Positions 1-5,405 of a stretch of 5,405 nt of DNA are shown piece after piece. The notes beneath the pieces are model-generated. The model was given only the letters and a program-made list of their open reading frames with translations. It was not told the origin of the DNA and searched no databases. Both the position numbers and the translations under genes were made by a program. The DNA comes from Candidatus Aminicenantota bacterium (lineage in GTDB: Bacteria; Acidobacteriota; UBA6911; RPQK01; JAJDTT01): contig JAPOYZ010000042.1 in the NCBI GenBank assembly GCA_026706325.1, positions 1 through 5,405 on the forward strand, written 5' to 3'. The stretch's first letter is position 1, and each line of letters starts with the position of its first letter.

Positions 1-1462
1 CGCCAAAGAACTCCTTGCTGGATTCATACCCTGGGACCGGCCGCTTCGTGGCCGCATCCAGAACGGCGATCCGGATGCCGCCTCCCGCTCCGGTGGCGGC
101 ATTGATCTCCAACCGGGTTCCCTGGAAGACGAGCGGATGAGTGATGGCCGTTCCGCCCGGAAATCCCCCGGCGTTCAGCGACCGGAAGCCGTCGACCCGC
201 AGCACTCCTCGCCGAATGAAGGTGTCCGGCTGGTGGTCGTGCTGCAGGTAGTAGAAGGAGAGTTCGTCCGGGGCCGTCTGCAGCATGCCCCAGGCCATGA
301 GGTTCCCGTGCTTGCTCCAATTCCTGGGGTCGCGGCCTGGCCGCAGGAAGGGCTCGTCCACCAGAACGAAATTCAGCGCGTCGCGGCTGTACATGAAGGC
401 CGTCTCGCTCAGACCGTAGGAGGTGCCGTGGAAGGGTTTTCGCGGCGCCGTTCGCAGTGGAAAACCCAGCACGACATGCGGCGCCCGGGGGTAGGGTTTC
501 AGCCCGGTGGTGTAGAGGGAGTGCTTCCATTCCCGTCGCGGCTCTCCATACTCGATGGGCTCGATGTTTCCCCAATTCAGGAAGTCCGGTGAAGTGGCCC
601 GCATCACCGATCGGGTCTCGGGAAGCCGGCGCTTTCCGTCCCGGGACAGGCAAGGCAGATAGGCCCGAAAGAACAGGACATACTGCCCGTTCCCCGGGTC
701 CCAGAAACTGACGTTGAGAGAATCCAGAATCGCTCTTCTCCGGCTGGGATCGTTCCCCCAACGAATGGCTCCGTGGCGGTCGAAAGCCGGTTCCTCTCCG
801 TCCAGAATCGGCTCCTCCCTGAGTTGTCGCCAGTCGAGCCCATCGGCGGAAGCGAAGACATAGGCCTCCGGATTTCCCCCGACGGCCTTGTAGCGTTCCG
901 ACGCCAGCGTGCCCGGCCTGGTGTCGATGAAGGGAGCGAAATTATGCGAGGTCCTCCCCTTGAGCAGGATGTTGTTGTCCGTGGATCCCTCGAACTCGAC
1001 ACGGCCCAGCCGGATTCGGTCCCAGGTCACTCCGTCGCTGCTTTCCGCGTAGCAGGTGAATTGGATTTCAGGGTCTCTGGGCCGAAAACGCAATCCCAAA
1101 TAGGAAGCATAGTAGAGACGAAATCTGCCTCCGTCTTCCAACACCACCGGGTAGCCGCAGACGGTGAAACCGTGGTATTTCCGGCCCTCCCACGGGGCAT
1201 CCAGATCCAGGATCTTTTCGGCGTCGCGGGGGGAGTGCTGACGGAACTCCAGGTCTCGAATCGTCTCGAACAGCGTGCCGTCCAGCATCAACTCGCGCCG
1301 GCCGCCCAGTTCGATGGGTTGGTTCCCTTCCCCGAGAAGGGGAACAACAATCAGAAAAAGGGATGCCAGTGGACCGGAGAGCCGGGCGAAGGGACTCCGG
1401 AGTAGCAGTTTGGGACCCGCCGCACGCCGGAATTGCCTGGAAGCCGGTCGCGCTTGCCCCAT
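1..1462 (-). CDS. Secreted GH32/GH43-like beta-propeller protein, 3' end missing
   Basis: This minus-strand frame starts with ATG at 1462 and stays open for 487 codons to the window edge, so the C-terminus is missing. The N-terminus is Arg-rich (residues 1-30), followed by a hydrophobic core at about 31-44 (PLASLFLIVVPLL). That fits a signal peptide with a long n-region, or a membrane anchor. The body repeats short DG-W motifs typical of five-bladed propellers: SSDGVTW 141-147, SADGLDW 205-211 and SPDFLNW 291-297, with strand-like blocks such as FRLYYAS 114-120 and YVLFFRA 261-267. From about 420 (LRVDGF, then GGIRIAVLDA and PVPGYE) it enters the beta-sandwich-like end common in such secreted proteins, so perhaps 50-80 residues are missing. 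I infer an extracytoplasmic glycan-binding or glycan-cleaving role; no catalytic triad can be assigned by eye. It starts one base after the upstream stop (TGA-A-ATG) with no good Shine-Dalgarno, which suggests translational coupling. No in-frame ATG, GTG or TTG lies between this start and the signal core. Confidence 0.82.
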   Translation of the reverse strand, partial: MGQARPASRQFRRAAGPKLLLRSPFARLSGPLASLFLIVVPLLGEGNQPIELGGRRELMLDGTLFETIRDLEFRQHSPRDAEKILDLDAPWEGRKYHGFTVCGYPVVLEDGGRFRLYYASYLGLRFRPRDPEIQFTCYAESSDGVTWDRIRLGRVEFEGSTDNNILLKGRTSHNFAPFIDTRPGTLASERYKAVGGNPEAYVFASADGLDWRQLREEPILDGEEPAFDRHGAIRWGNDPSRRRAILDSLNVSFWDPGNGQYVLFFRAYLPCLSRDGKRRLPETRSVMRATSPDFLNWGNIEPIEYGEPRREWKHSLYTTGLKPYPRAPHVVLGFPLRTAPRKPFHGTSYGLSETAFMYSRDALNFVLVDEPFLRPGRDPRNWSKHGNLMAWGMLQTAPDELSFYYLQHDHQPDTFIRRGVLRVDGFRSLNAGGFPGGTAITHPLVFQGTRLEINAATGAGGGIRIAVLDAATKRPVPGYESSKEFFG

Positions 1463-1463
1463 T

Positions 1464-2576
1464 TCAGAGCTTGCTCAAAGATTCCAGGACCGGCCAGAAG
1501 TCCAGTTGCCGGACGGAATGGCTGCGGTAGATGCCGACCCCGGAAGCTCCGTTGTCGACGGCGATCCTGCCGGCGGTCAACATGGATTCCGGATCCTGAA
1601 AGCTTCCCGGGTGATAACAGGAGAGCTCGGCGATCACGGGAACGCGGCCGGCGGCCACGTCCACAACGTGCCGAACCTGTCGCCGGACCGCCTCCAGGTC
1701 GGAGTCGGTCCGGAACCAGAGGTAGAACTCGTCCAGCAGACCCTGCTCGATCCACGCCGGCCAGTCCTGCAGCACCTTGATGTAGTCCTCCGGCTCTCCG
1801 GCGATGATGGTGGTGGAAAGAACCGCCTCGGGTGAGGACCGCTTGATCCTCGCCCGGACCTCCAAGAGGAACAACGTGACGTATTCGGCGCGGAACCGCA
1901 TCCAGTCCGGGTCGTCATTGGGCAGGTCGAAAGGGTCCTTGCCGAATCCGGCTCGAAACTCGGACACGGTCCGGTCCTCGTAGCCGTAGGGCACGACGCC
2001 GTTTTCGTCTTCATTGCCCAGCACGAACTCGACCTGAAGCCCGTCGGCGCGGGTCACCTCCAGGGCCTCGACGAACATGCGCGCCTGGTGGTCCCGCACC
2101 TGGGGAAAAGAGGCGCTCAGGTAGACGTCCTGCCCCGGCTCCAGCACATAGGAACGGTTGCGGGTCAGGCTCCGGTATTCCGGATGCCGGGCGGCGAAGC
2201 CGGACATCTCGGTAGTCACGTACGGGCCGTGATAAATGGGCCGGTGCTGGTCCAGAATCGCCCGGGCCTCGGCCGAATTCACGGGGGGCCGCAGAAAGTC
2301 CAGGGACCACCCGTACGTCATGCGCGCGCCGCCGTGCCGGGGAAAGCCGTTGTAGTCCACGTAGGTGTCGAACTTCATCCCCGCCCGGCGTGCGGCCCGG
2401 GGACGGGCCAACGTCCGCTCGCCTGCAGGCAGGACCCTGGCGCTGCCGTCGATGATCTTGGTGACGCCGTGATCGGCGCATTTCTTCATCCAGGCCGACA
2501 ACAGGCGGCTGTCCTCGGTCCCTTCCGGGGATCCGTCCACGTCCGGCGGACCCCAGAGCACGACATGGTCAGGCAC
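1464..2576 (-). CDS. GH10-like (GHL10-type) TIM-barrel protein, cytoplasmic
   Basis: The protein has 370 residues from a GTG start at 2576. A TGA lies in frame at 2591-2589, so no longer form is possible, and AAGGAG (2589-2584) sits 7 nt upstream of the start. Sequence blocks resemble GHL10-type glycosidase-like barrels: an alternating strand/helix beginning (CADHGVTKI 33-41, AGMKFDTYVDYN 65-76), ADGLQVEFVLGNEDENG 177-193, the segment FGKDPFDLPNDDPDWMRFRA 211-230, QDWPAWIEQGLLDEFYLWFR 270-289 and VIAELSCYHPG 314-324. Acidic residues at strand ends (E183, E189-E191, E317) are candidate catalytic or ligand residues; that assignment is inference. No signal peptide or membrane segment is visible, although its coupled neighbour is exported. 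I expect a sugar-related hydrolase or binding barrel of unknown substrate. The fold assignment is fairly secure; the activity is not. Confidence 0.82.
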   Translation of the reverse strand: MPDHVVLWGPPDVDGSPEGTEDSRLLSAWMKKCADHGVTKIIDGSARVLPAGERTLARPRAARRAGMKFDTYVDYNGFPRHGGARMTYGWSLDFLRPPVNSAEARAILDQHRPIYHGPYVTTEMSGFAARHPEYRSLTRNRSYVLEPGQDVYLSASFPQVRDHQARMFVEALEVTRADGLQVEFVLGNEDENGVVPYGYEDRTVSEFRAGFGKDPFDLPNDDPDWMRFRAEYVTLFLLEVRARIKRSSPEAVLSTTIIAGEPEDYIKVLQDWPAWIEQGLLDEFYLWFRTDSDLEAVRRQVRHVVDVAAGRVPVIAELSCYHPGSFQDPESMLTAGRIAVDNGASGVGIYRSHSVRQLDFWPVLESLSKL

Positions 2577-2583
2577 TTCCGGT

Positions 2584-2589
2584 CTCCTT
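2584..2589 (-). promoter_or_regulatory. Ribosome binding site fixing the GTG start of the TIM-barrel gene
   Basis: The minus strand reads AAGGAG, then 7 nt, then GTG at 2576. This decides a non-ATG start. The site lies inside the near-palindrome TCCTTCAAGGA (2585-2595 on the plus strand), which could fold as a weak 4-bp stem in the leader. Confidence 0.75.
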
Positions 2590-2631
2590 CAAGGATGTCT
2601 CAGACTGACACACCGAAAAGCGAAATCTCAA

Positions 2632-2646
2632 CCGGCGAACCGCCGG
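2632..2646. repeat. GC-only inverted repeat (hairpin) in the divergent intergenic region
   Basis: CCGGCG, loop AAC, CGCCGG forms a perfect 6-bp all-GC stem with a 3-nt loop. Read on the minus strand it would lie in the leader of the TIM-barrel gene, about 55 nt before the GTG, and is followed by a T-rich run (TTGAGATTTCGCTTTT). That resembles a weak terminator or attenuator, but the T tract is interrupted. It could equally be a protein-binding site. Confidence 0.5.
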
Positions 2647-2788
2647 CGCCCATGCGTTCGGGATCCCGTAGGCCGAGTCCACGGGCGCGCCTCCCGTGAA
2701 TTCTTGGGGAGTGTCCGCTAATATCTGCGGGGCGGGTCCGCCGATGAACGACAGAATGGCCGTCGACAGAGAAACGGGGGAACGGTTT

Positions 2789-2802
2789 AAGGAGCGTTCC
2801 TT
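2789..2802 (+). promoter_or_regulatory. Ribosome binding site within a small hairpin before the TTG start
   Basis: AAGGAG (2789-2794) lies 8 nt before TTG at 2803 and decides that start; the next ATG at 2812 is 17 nt from it, too far. The site is the left arm of AAGGA-GCGT-TCCTT, a perfect 5-bp inverted repeat whose right arm touches the start codon. Folding would mask the Shine-Dalgarno. The stem has only two G-C pairs, so it would be weak. Confidence 0.6.
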
Positions 2803-3888
2803 TTGACGGAAATGTTCATGCTCGTCGGGTTTATCCTGGCGGCCTACTCCATCGTGGCCAACGACGCCATCCAGACCCTGGGGACGTTTCTCAGTTCCAA
2901 TTCCCGCCGGCCCTGGTGGGTGTTGTGGATCTACACCTGCCTGATCCTCCTGGCGGTTCTGGTGTACGGATGGCTGACCAACGAGGGCGACATCGCCTAC
3001 GGGCGCCTTGAGCAGTTCCCGGAGCCCAAGGGAGGCATCACCTGGCTGCACGCCATTCCTCCCGTGTTCATCCTGTTGTTGACCCGGTACGGCGTGCCGG
3101 TCAGCACCACGTTCCTGGTGTTGACGGTCTTCGCTCCCACGAATCTGCTGAAGATCCTGACCAAGTCGCTGCTGGGCTACGGCGTCGCCATCGGCGTCGG
3201 TTTCGTCCTCTACCTGATCGTCGCCAACCTCCTCGAATCCCGTTTCATGGCGACGAAGGACCGGCCTCCCCGACCCTACGCCATCGCTCTACAGTGGCTC
3301 GCAACCGCCTTTCTGTGGAGCCAGTGGCTGATCCAGGACCTGGCCAACATCTTCGTCTACCTGCCGCGCACCGCGGAACTCGACGTGCTCATTTTTGCCG
3401 CCGTCGTAATGCTGGTGCTGCACGCCGTCATCTTCAAGAACCGGGGGGGCCGGATTCAGGGCATCGTCACCTCCAAGACCAATACCACCGACATCCGTAC
3501 GGCGACCCTCATCGACTTCATCTATGCGTCCATCCTGATGTATTTCAAGGAGATGTCCAATATCCCCATGAGCACGACATGGGTCTTCCTGGGATTGCTG
3601 GCGGGCCGCGAGCTGGCGTTGGCCTTCCGGCTCCGGCACCGCACGATTTCGGAGTCGATCCTTCTCGCCGGCAAGGACGTGGGGAAGGCGGCTATCGGGT
3701 TGGCGGTCAGCGTCGCGCTGGCGATCGGCTTGCCCGTCTTGGACCGCGGTCTGCAACAGGGGTTTTCCGATGCGGCGACCGTATCGGAACGAACCGGCGA
3801 AGTCTCTGGGGGTGGTCCCGCGTCCGATGGCGCCCGTCCAGACACCGGGACCGAAACCGTCCCTCGGTCAACCCCCAGGATTCGGTAG
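2803..3888 (+). CDS. Divergent PiT-like (inorganic phosphate permease-like) membrane protein
   Basis: The 361-residue protein starts with TTG and ends with TAG. It is strongly hydrophobic, with likely membrane segments near 5-20, 39-57, 83-96, 101-116, 124-142, 160-178, 193-211, 235-248, 257-275 and 294-312. Two related half-signatures mark the PiT permease fold, which is built from an inverted duplication: ANDAIQTLGTF (19-29) with PVSTT (99-103), and QDLANIF (179-185) with PMSTT (255-259). Classical PiT proteins carry GANDVANA-type and PVSTTH motifs; here the first Gly is Ala and the His after STT is Phe or Trp, so substrate or coupling ion may differ. I infer a sodium- or proton-coupled anion transporter in the cytoplasmic membrane; phosphate is only the family default. 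Residues from about 320 form a hydrophilic Gly/Pro/Thr/Ser/Arg-rich tail. The gene is divergent from the GH-like pair and converges on the aldolase gene. Confidence 0.85.
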   Translation: MTEMFMLVGFILAAYSIVANDAIQTLGTFLSSNSRRPWWVLWIYTCLILLAVLVYGWLTNEGDIAYGRLEQFPEPKGGITWLHAIPPVFILLLTRYGVPVSTTFLVLTVFAPTNLLKILTKSLLGYGVAIGVGFVLYLIVANLLESRFMATKDRPPRPYAIALQWLATAFLWSQWLIQDLANIFVYLPRTAELDVLIFAAVVMLVLHAVIFKNRGGRIQGIVTSKTNTTDIRTATLIDFIYASILMYFKEMSNIPMSTTWVFLGLLAGRELALAFRLRHRTISESILLAGKDVGKAAIGLAVSVALAIGLPVLDRGLQQGFSDAATVSERTGEVSGGGPASDGARPDTGTETVPRSTPRIR

Positions 3889-3909
3889 AGATCTCCGAAA
3901 CGGTGGGAT

Positions 3910-4713
3910 TCAGCCGGAGGCGGAGTCCTCCAGTTCCCGCAGTTTGCCCAGGCACTCGCCCAGGCCGACCTGGCCGAAGTGCATGAGGTTGCCGACGTTT
4001 ATGAACCGGTAGCCTTGTTCATAGGCTTTCCAACAGGCGTCGAACCCGGGGAACGTGATGCCGCTGGGCTTGCCGCAGGCGGCGGCACGGGCGGGAAAGT
4101 CCTCCAGGCACTTCTGGACTTCCGGATGACCGATGTTCCCCAGATGCCCCATCGACGCCGAAATATCGGCGGGACCGGCAAACACGACGTCGACCCCCTC
4201 GACTTCGGCGATCCGCTCCAGGTTCGCCAGGCCCTCCGCCGTCTCCACCTGGACGATGACGCAGGTCTCCCGGTTGGCCGACTCCAGGTAGTCGTTGATG
4301 TCCACGTCCAGCAGCATCGGCCAGACCGGACCCACTCCCCGGCTTCCCTCGGGCGGAAACTTACAGTACTCAACGGCCAGGCGAGCCTGCTCCGCATTGT
4401 CCACCTGCGGCACCATGATGCTGCTGCAGCCCATGTCCAGGCCCTTCTTGATGAGGCCCGGATCCAGATTCGGAACCCGCAGCATGGCGTCCCGCCCCTC
4501 GAGGCGGCAGATAATGGGCACCATCTGGACTTCGTTGATCCCGAAGGGCCGATGTTCCGTGTCGATCCAGAGGAAGTCGATGCCTTGTTTGAGGGTGGCC
4601 TTGGCCAACAATTCGGAAGCGTCCGAAAGGGCCGATCCCCAGGCCGCCTTGCCTTCCCCCAGAAGTTTCTTGATCCGATTCTGAAGCATCATTTCCTTTC
4701 CGGCCCTGTTCAT
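3910..4713 (-). CDS. HpcH/HpaI-family class II aldolase (2-keto-3-deoxy sugar-acid aldolase type)
   Basis: The 267-residue protein matches the usual family length of about 250-265. Family motifs run in order: FLWIDTEHRPFG 47-58 with D51 and the catalytic-type His54; LRVP with Arg79; IMVPQVDNAEQA 99-110; FPPEGSRGVGP 119-129; VQVETAEGLANLERI 154-168 with metal ligand Glu158; and FAGPADISASMG 178-189 with metal ligand Asp183. The family cleaves 4-hydroxy-2-oxo acids to pyruvate or a related keto acid plus an aldehyde, using a divalent metal in the cytoplasm. All active-site positions I can place are present, so it should be active, but substrate (rhamnonate, glucarate or aromatic-ring products) cannot be read from sequence. 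The start is uncertain: ATG 4713 has GAGG 7 nt upstream, while ATG 4692 and 4689 follow GGAAAGGAA and give MLQNRIKKLL, which looks more like the family's N-terminus. It is divergent from the DoxX gene. Confidence 0.93.
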   Translation of the reverse strand: MNRAGKEMMLQNRIKKLLGEGKAAWGSALSDASELLAKATLKQGIDFLWIDTEHRPFGINEVQMVPIICRLEGRDAMLRVPNLDPGLIKKGLDMGCSSIMVPQVDNAEQARLAVEYCKFPPEGSRGVGPVWPMLLDVDINDYLESANRETCVIVQVETAEGLANLERIAEVEGVDVVFAGPADISASMGHLGNIGHPEVQKCLEDFPARAAACGKPSGITFPGFDACWKAYEQGYRFINVGNLMHFGQVGLGECLGKLRELEDSASG

Positions 4714-4762
4714 GAGAGGGCCTCATCAACCAACGTCCATCCGGCCGCCCGATTGGGCGCGC

Positions 4763-4771
4763 ACTATACCA
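4763..4771 (-). promoter_or_regulatory. Extended -10 promoter candidate for the aldolase gene
   Basis: The minus strand reads TG-G-TATAGT, an extended -10 element with a hexamer one base from consensus. The -35 region is poor (TGGCGA at 17 bp), as is common for extended -10 promoters. Transcription would begin near 4756, leaving a leader of about 43 nt to ATG 4713. This assumes a sigma-70-like housekeeping factor. Confidence 0.45.
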
Positions 4772-4877
4772 GCACTAGGAGCAAGTCGCCACGTCATTCA
4801 TCTTGGGTCCCCGCTCCCGGCAGATTCTGGTCACGCTTCCGATTTCCGGTCCTGTTTCCTCATTCCCTCGATTTGGG

Positions 4878-4883
4878 TATGAT
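4878..4883 (+). promoter_or_regulatory. Possible -10 element for the DoxX gene
   Basis: TATGAT differs from the TATAAT consensus at one base. The best -35 at 17 bp is TTTCCT (4855-4860), which is weak. If used, transcription would start near 4890 and the transcript would begin just before the hairpin at 4894-4916. Confidence 0.3.
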
Positions 4884-4893
4884 TCCACTTCGG

Positions 4894-4916
4894 CCGGATC
4901 CGGGCGGTGGATCCGG
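4894..4916. repeat. Perfect 8-bp inverted repeat upstream of the DoxX gene
   Basis: CCGGATCC, loop GGGCGGT, GGATCCGG gives a stem of eight pairs, six of them G-C, with a 7-nt loop. It ends 39 nt before the ATG. There is no T run directly after it (TTTTT begins about 20 nt later), so it is not a standard intrinsic terminator. A 5'-leader stem-loop or an operator is more likely. Confidence 0.6.
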
Positions 4917-4927
4917 TGTCTGATCCG
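4897..4927. repeat. Three spaced GATCCG direct repeats
   Basis: GATCCG occurs at 4897-4902, 4910-4915 and 4922-4927, a spacing of 13 and 12 bp. The first two copies overlap the inverted repeat and the third lies outside it. The spacing is near, but not at, one helical turn. It may be an operator cluster, or a by-product of the hairpin arms. Confidence 0.4.
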
Positions 4928-4945
4928 ATAGATTAGTTTTTATTT

Positions 4946-4953
4946 AGGGGGGG
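4946..4953 (+). promoter_or_regulatory. Poly-G ribosome binding site of the DoxX gene
   Basis: AGGGGGGG ends 2 nt before ATG 4956. The G run lets AGGGG pair with 16S rRNA at a spacing of about 5 nt. It follows an AT-rich, unstructured-looking stretch (GATTAGTTTTTATTTA). Confidence 0.6.
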
Positions 4954-4955
4954 TT

Positions 4956-5351
4956 ATGCAATCTATTCTCTCAAAGTACTCGAATGAGACTTACGCTCTG
5001 GTCCGGATCGTCTCCGGGTTTCTGTTCGCGTTTCATGGAGCCCAGAAGGTGCTGGGCCTCTTCGGCGGCGCCGGCGGAGATTCGGGTGCTGCGGCGCCCC
5101 TGGTCAGCCTCATGGGCCTGGCCGGAATCGTCGAGCTGGTGGGTGGCCTGCTGATCGCCGTGGGATTCCTGACCAGTTGGGCCGCCTTCATCTCCAGCGG
5201 CCAGATGGCCGTGGCCTACTTCATGGCCCATCAGCCTCACGGATTGTGGCCCATCGAAAACAAGGGCGAGCTGGCGGCCATCTACGCCTTTGTCTTTCTA
5301 TTCATCGCGGCCAAGGGCCCGGGAATCTGGAGCCTCGACAAGAAAGGTTGA
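4956..5351 (+). CDS. DoxX family inner-membrane protein
   Basis: The 131-residue protein from ATG to TGA is complete and of normal family length. Four membrane segments fit the DoxX fold: about 13-33, 50-71, 75-92 and 105-120. Family features are LVRIVSGFLFAFHGAQKVLGLFGG (15-38), with the conserved Arg17, His27-Gly28 and Lys31; ELVGGLLIAVGFLTSWAA (60-77); AYFMAHQPHGLWPIENKGELA (87-107); and the typical ending GPGIWSLD (121-128). A Gly/Ala-rich insert (GGAGGDSGAAA, 37-47) forms the first loop. DoxX-family proteins are linked to quinone-coupled oxidation and oxidative-stress handling in a few species, but most, including this one, have no proven function. It appears monocistronic, since the next gene converges on it. 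Confidence 0.93.
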   Translation: MQSILSKYSNETYALVRIVSGFLFAFHGAQKVLGLFGGAGGDSGAAAPLVSLMGLAGIVELVGGLLIAVGFLTSWAAFISSGQMAVAYFMAHQPHGLWPIENKGELAAIYAFVFLFIAAKGPGIWSLDKKG

Positions 5352-5369
5352 GGCTTCCGACAGGACTCC

Positions 5370-5405
5370 TTACCGCGTCGCCTCGCGGGCGATCTTGCGG
5401 TAGAC
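5370..5405 (-). CDS. 3' end of a minus-strand gene, product unknown
   Basis: The minus strand is open from the right edge through 11 codons reading VYRKIAREATR, then TAA at 5372-5370. The codons are GC-rich at third positions like the neighbouring genes, and the fragment would converge on the DoxX gene with an 18-bp gap. The fragment is too short to identify, and chance openness cannot be excluded. Confidence 0.4.
   Translation of the reverse strand, partial: VYRKIAREATR

Larger units (their letters stand above)
2577..2802. promoter_or_regulatory. Divergent intergenic region between the GH-like operon and the PiT-like gene
   Basis: These 226 bp must hold the promoters of both flanking transcription units. 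No convincing -35/-10 pair is visible on either strand. The only AT-rich hexamer is TAATAT at 2719-2724; the minus strand reads GATATT at 2725-2720, with a weak TTCATC 17 bp upstream. One minus-strand frame is open across the region, but it has no start codon with a ribosome site and ends inside the next gene, so I do not call a gene here. Confidence 0.45.

Noticed and set aside
24..761. A 245-codon open frame on the minus strand in a different frame from the propeller gene
   Set aside because: Its product is Arg/Pro/Ala/Gly-rich with no recognisable motif. The overlapping frame gives a coherent secreted propeller protein with repeated DG-W motifs over 487 codons.
137..1405. Plus-strand open frames (137-592 and 773-1405) opposite the propeller gene
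   Set aside because: Both are complementary-strand shadows of the propeller reading frame, with no ribosome site and no domain-like pattern.
2088..2699. A 203-codon plus-strand open frame overlapping the TIM-barrel gene and the intergenic region
   Set aside because: It is mostly antisense to a motif-rich gene, and its product is low in recognisable structure.
2704..2724. TTGGGG and TAATAT as a promoter for the permease gene
   Set aside because: The two elements are only 9 bp apart, far from the usual 16-18 bp, and no better -35 is in place.
2569..3051. A minus-strand open frame across the divergent intergenic region, with a mildly hydrophobic stretch (TAILSFIGGPAPQILA) that hinted at a signal peptide for the TIM-barrel gene
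   Set aside because: It is in another frame, has no start codon with a ribosome site near the hydrophobic stretch, and overlaps the permease gene. The TIM-barrel gene has its own well-placed AAGGAG and GTG. A frameshift error cannot be fully excluded without homologues.
3881..3899. TTCGG and CCGAA arms around a 9-nt loop between the convergent genes, considered as a terminator
   Set aside because: The stem is only 5 bp, the loop is long, and no T run follows on either strand.
3979..4923. A 314-codon open frame on the plus strand opposite the aldolase gene
   Set aside because: It is antisense to a gene with intact aldolase motifs and reads as His/Arg/Pro-rich sequence without family features. 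Long antisense frames are expected in GC-rich DNA.
5375..5390. GC-rich inverted sequence after the DoxX gene, considered as its terminator
   Set aside because: It lies within the probable 3' coding end of the next minus-strand gene and has no T tract.

Overview
The window reads as ordinary chromosomal DNA of a GC-rich bacterium (roughly 60% G+C by eye). It uses Shine-Dalgarno sites of the AAGGAG type and tolerates GTG and TTG starts. The gene content suggests a heterotroph of the Acidobacteriota or Planctomycetota/Verrucomicrobiota kind: a secreted beta-propeller protein of the GH32/GH43 style, a GH10-like TIM-barrel protein, an HpcH/HpaI aldolase, a divergent PiT-like permease and a DoxX-family membrane protein. 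That taxonomic reading is inferred from the families alone.

Layout. Positions 1-2576 hold a minus-strand pair. A cytoplasmic GH-like TIM-barrel protein (GTG start at 2576, stop at 1464) is followed after one base (TGA-A-ATG) by an exported propeller protein that runs off the left edge. The tight junction implies translational coupling, and the pair looks like a carbohydrate-related unit. A 226-bp divergent intergenic region (2577-2802) separates this pair from a plus-strand membrane protein (2803-3888, TTG start). That protein keeps two diverged copies of the phosphate-permease (PiT) signature and carries a hydrophilic C-terminal tail. It converges, with a 21-bp gap, on a minus-strand HpcH/HpaI aldolase (3910-4713). 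A second divergent intergenic region (4714-4955) carries an extended -10 promoter candidate facing the aldolase. Facing the DoxX gene (4956-5351) it carries a -10-like hexamer, a perfect 8-bp hairpin and three spaced GATCCG repeats. The last 36 bases are probably the 3' end of another minus-strand gene.

The genes do not assemble into an obvious single pathway. The two left genes belong together. The aldolase could act in sugar-acid breakdown and so fit a polysaccharide-degrading lifestyle, but nothing in the window ties it to them. I see no defence system, mobile element, CRISPR array, tRNA or rRNA. The points most worth following are the PiT-like permease, the coupled GH-like pair, the hairpin at the likely 5' end of the DoxX transcript, and small inverted repeats that contain ribosome-binding sites.
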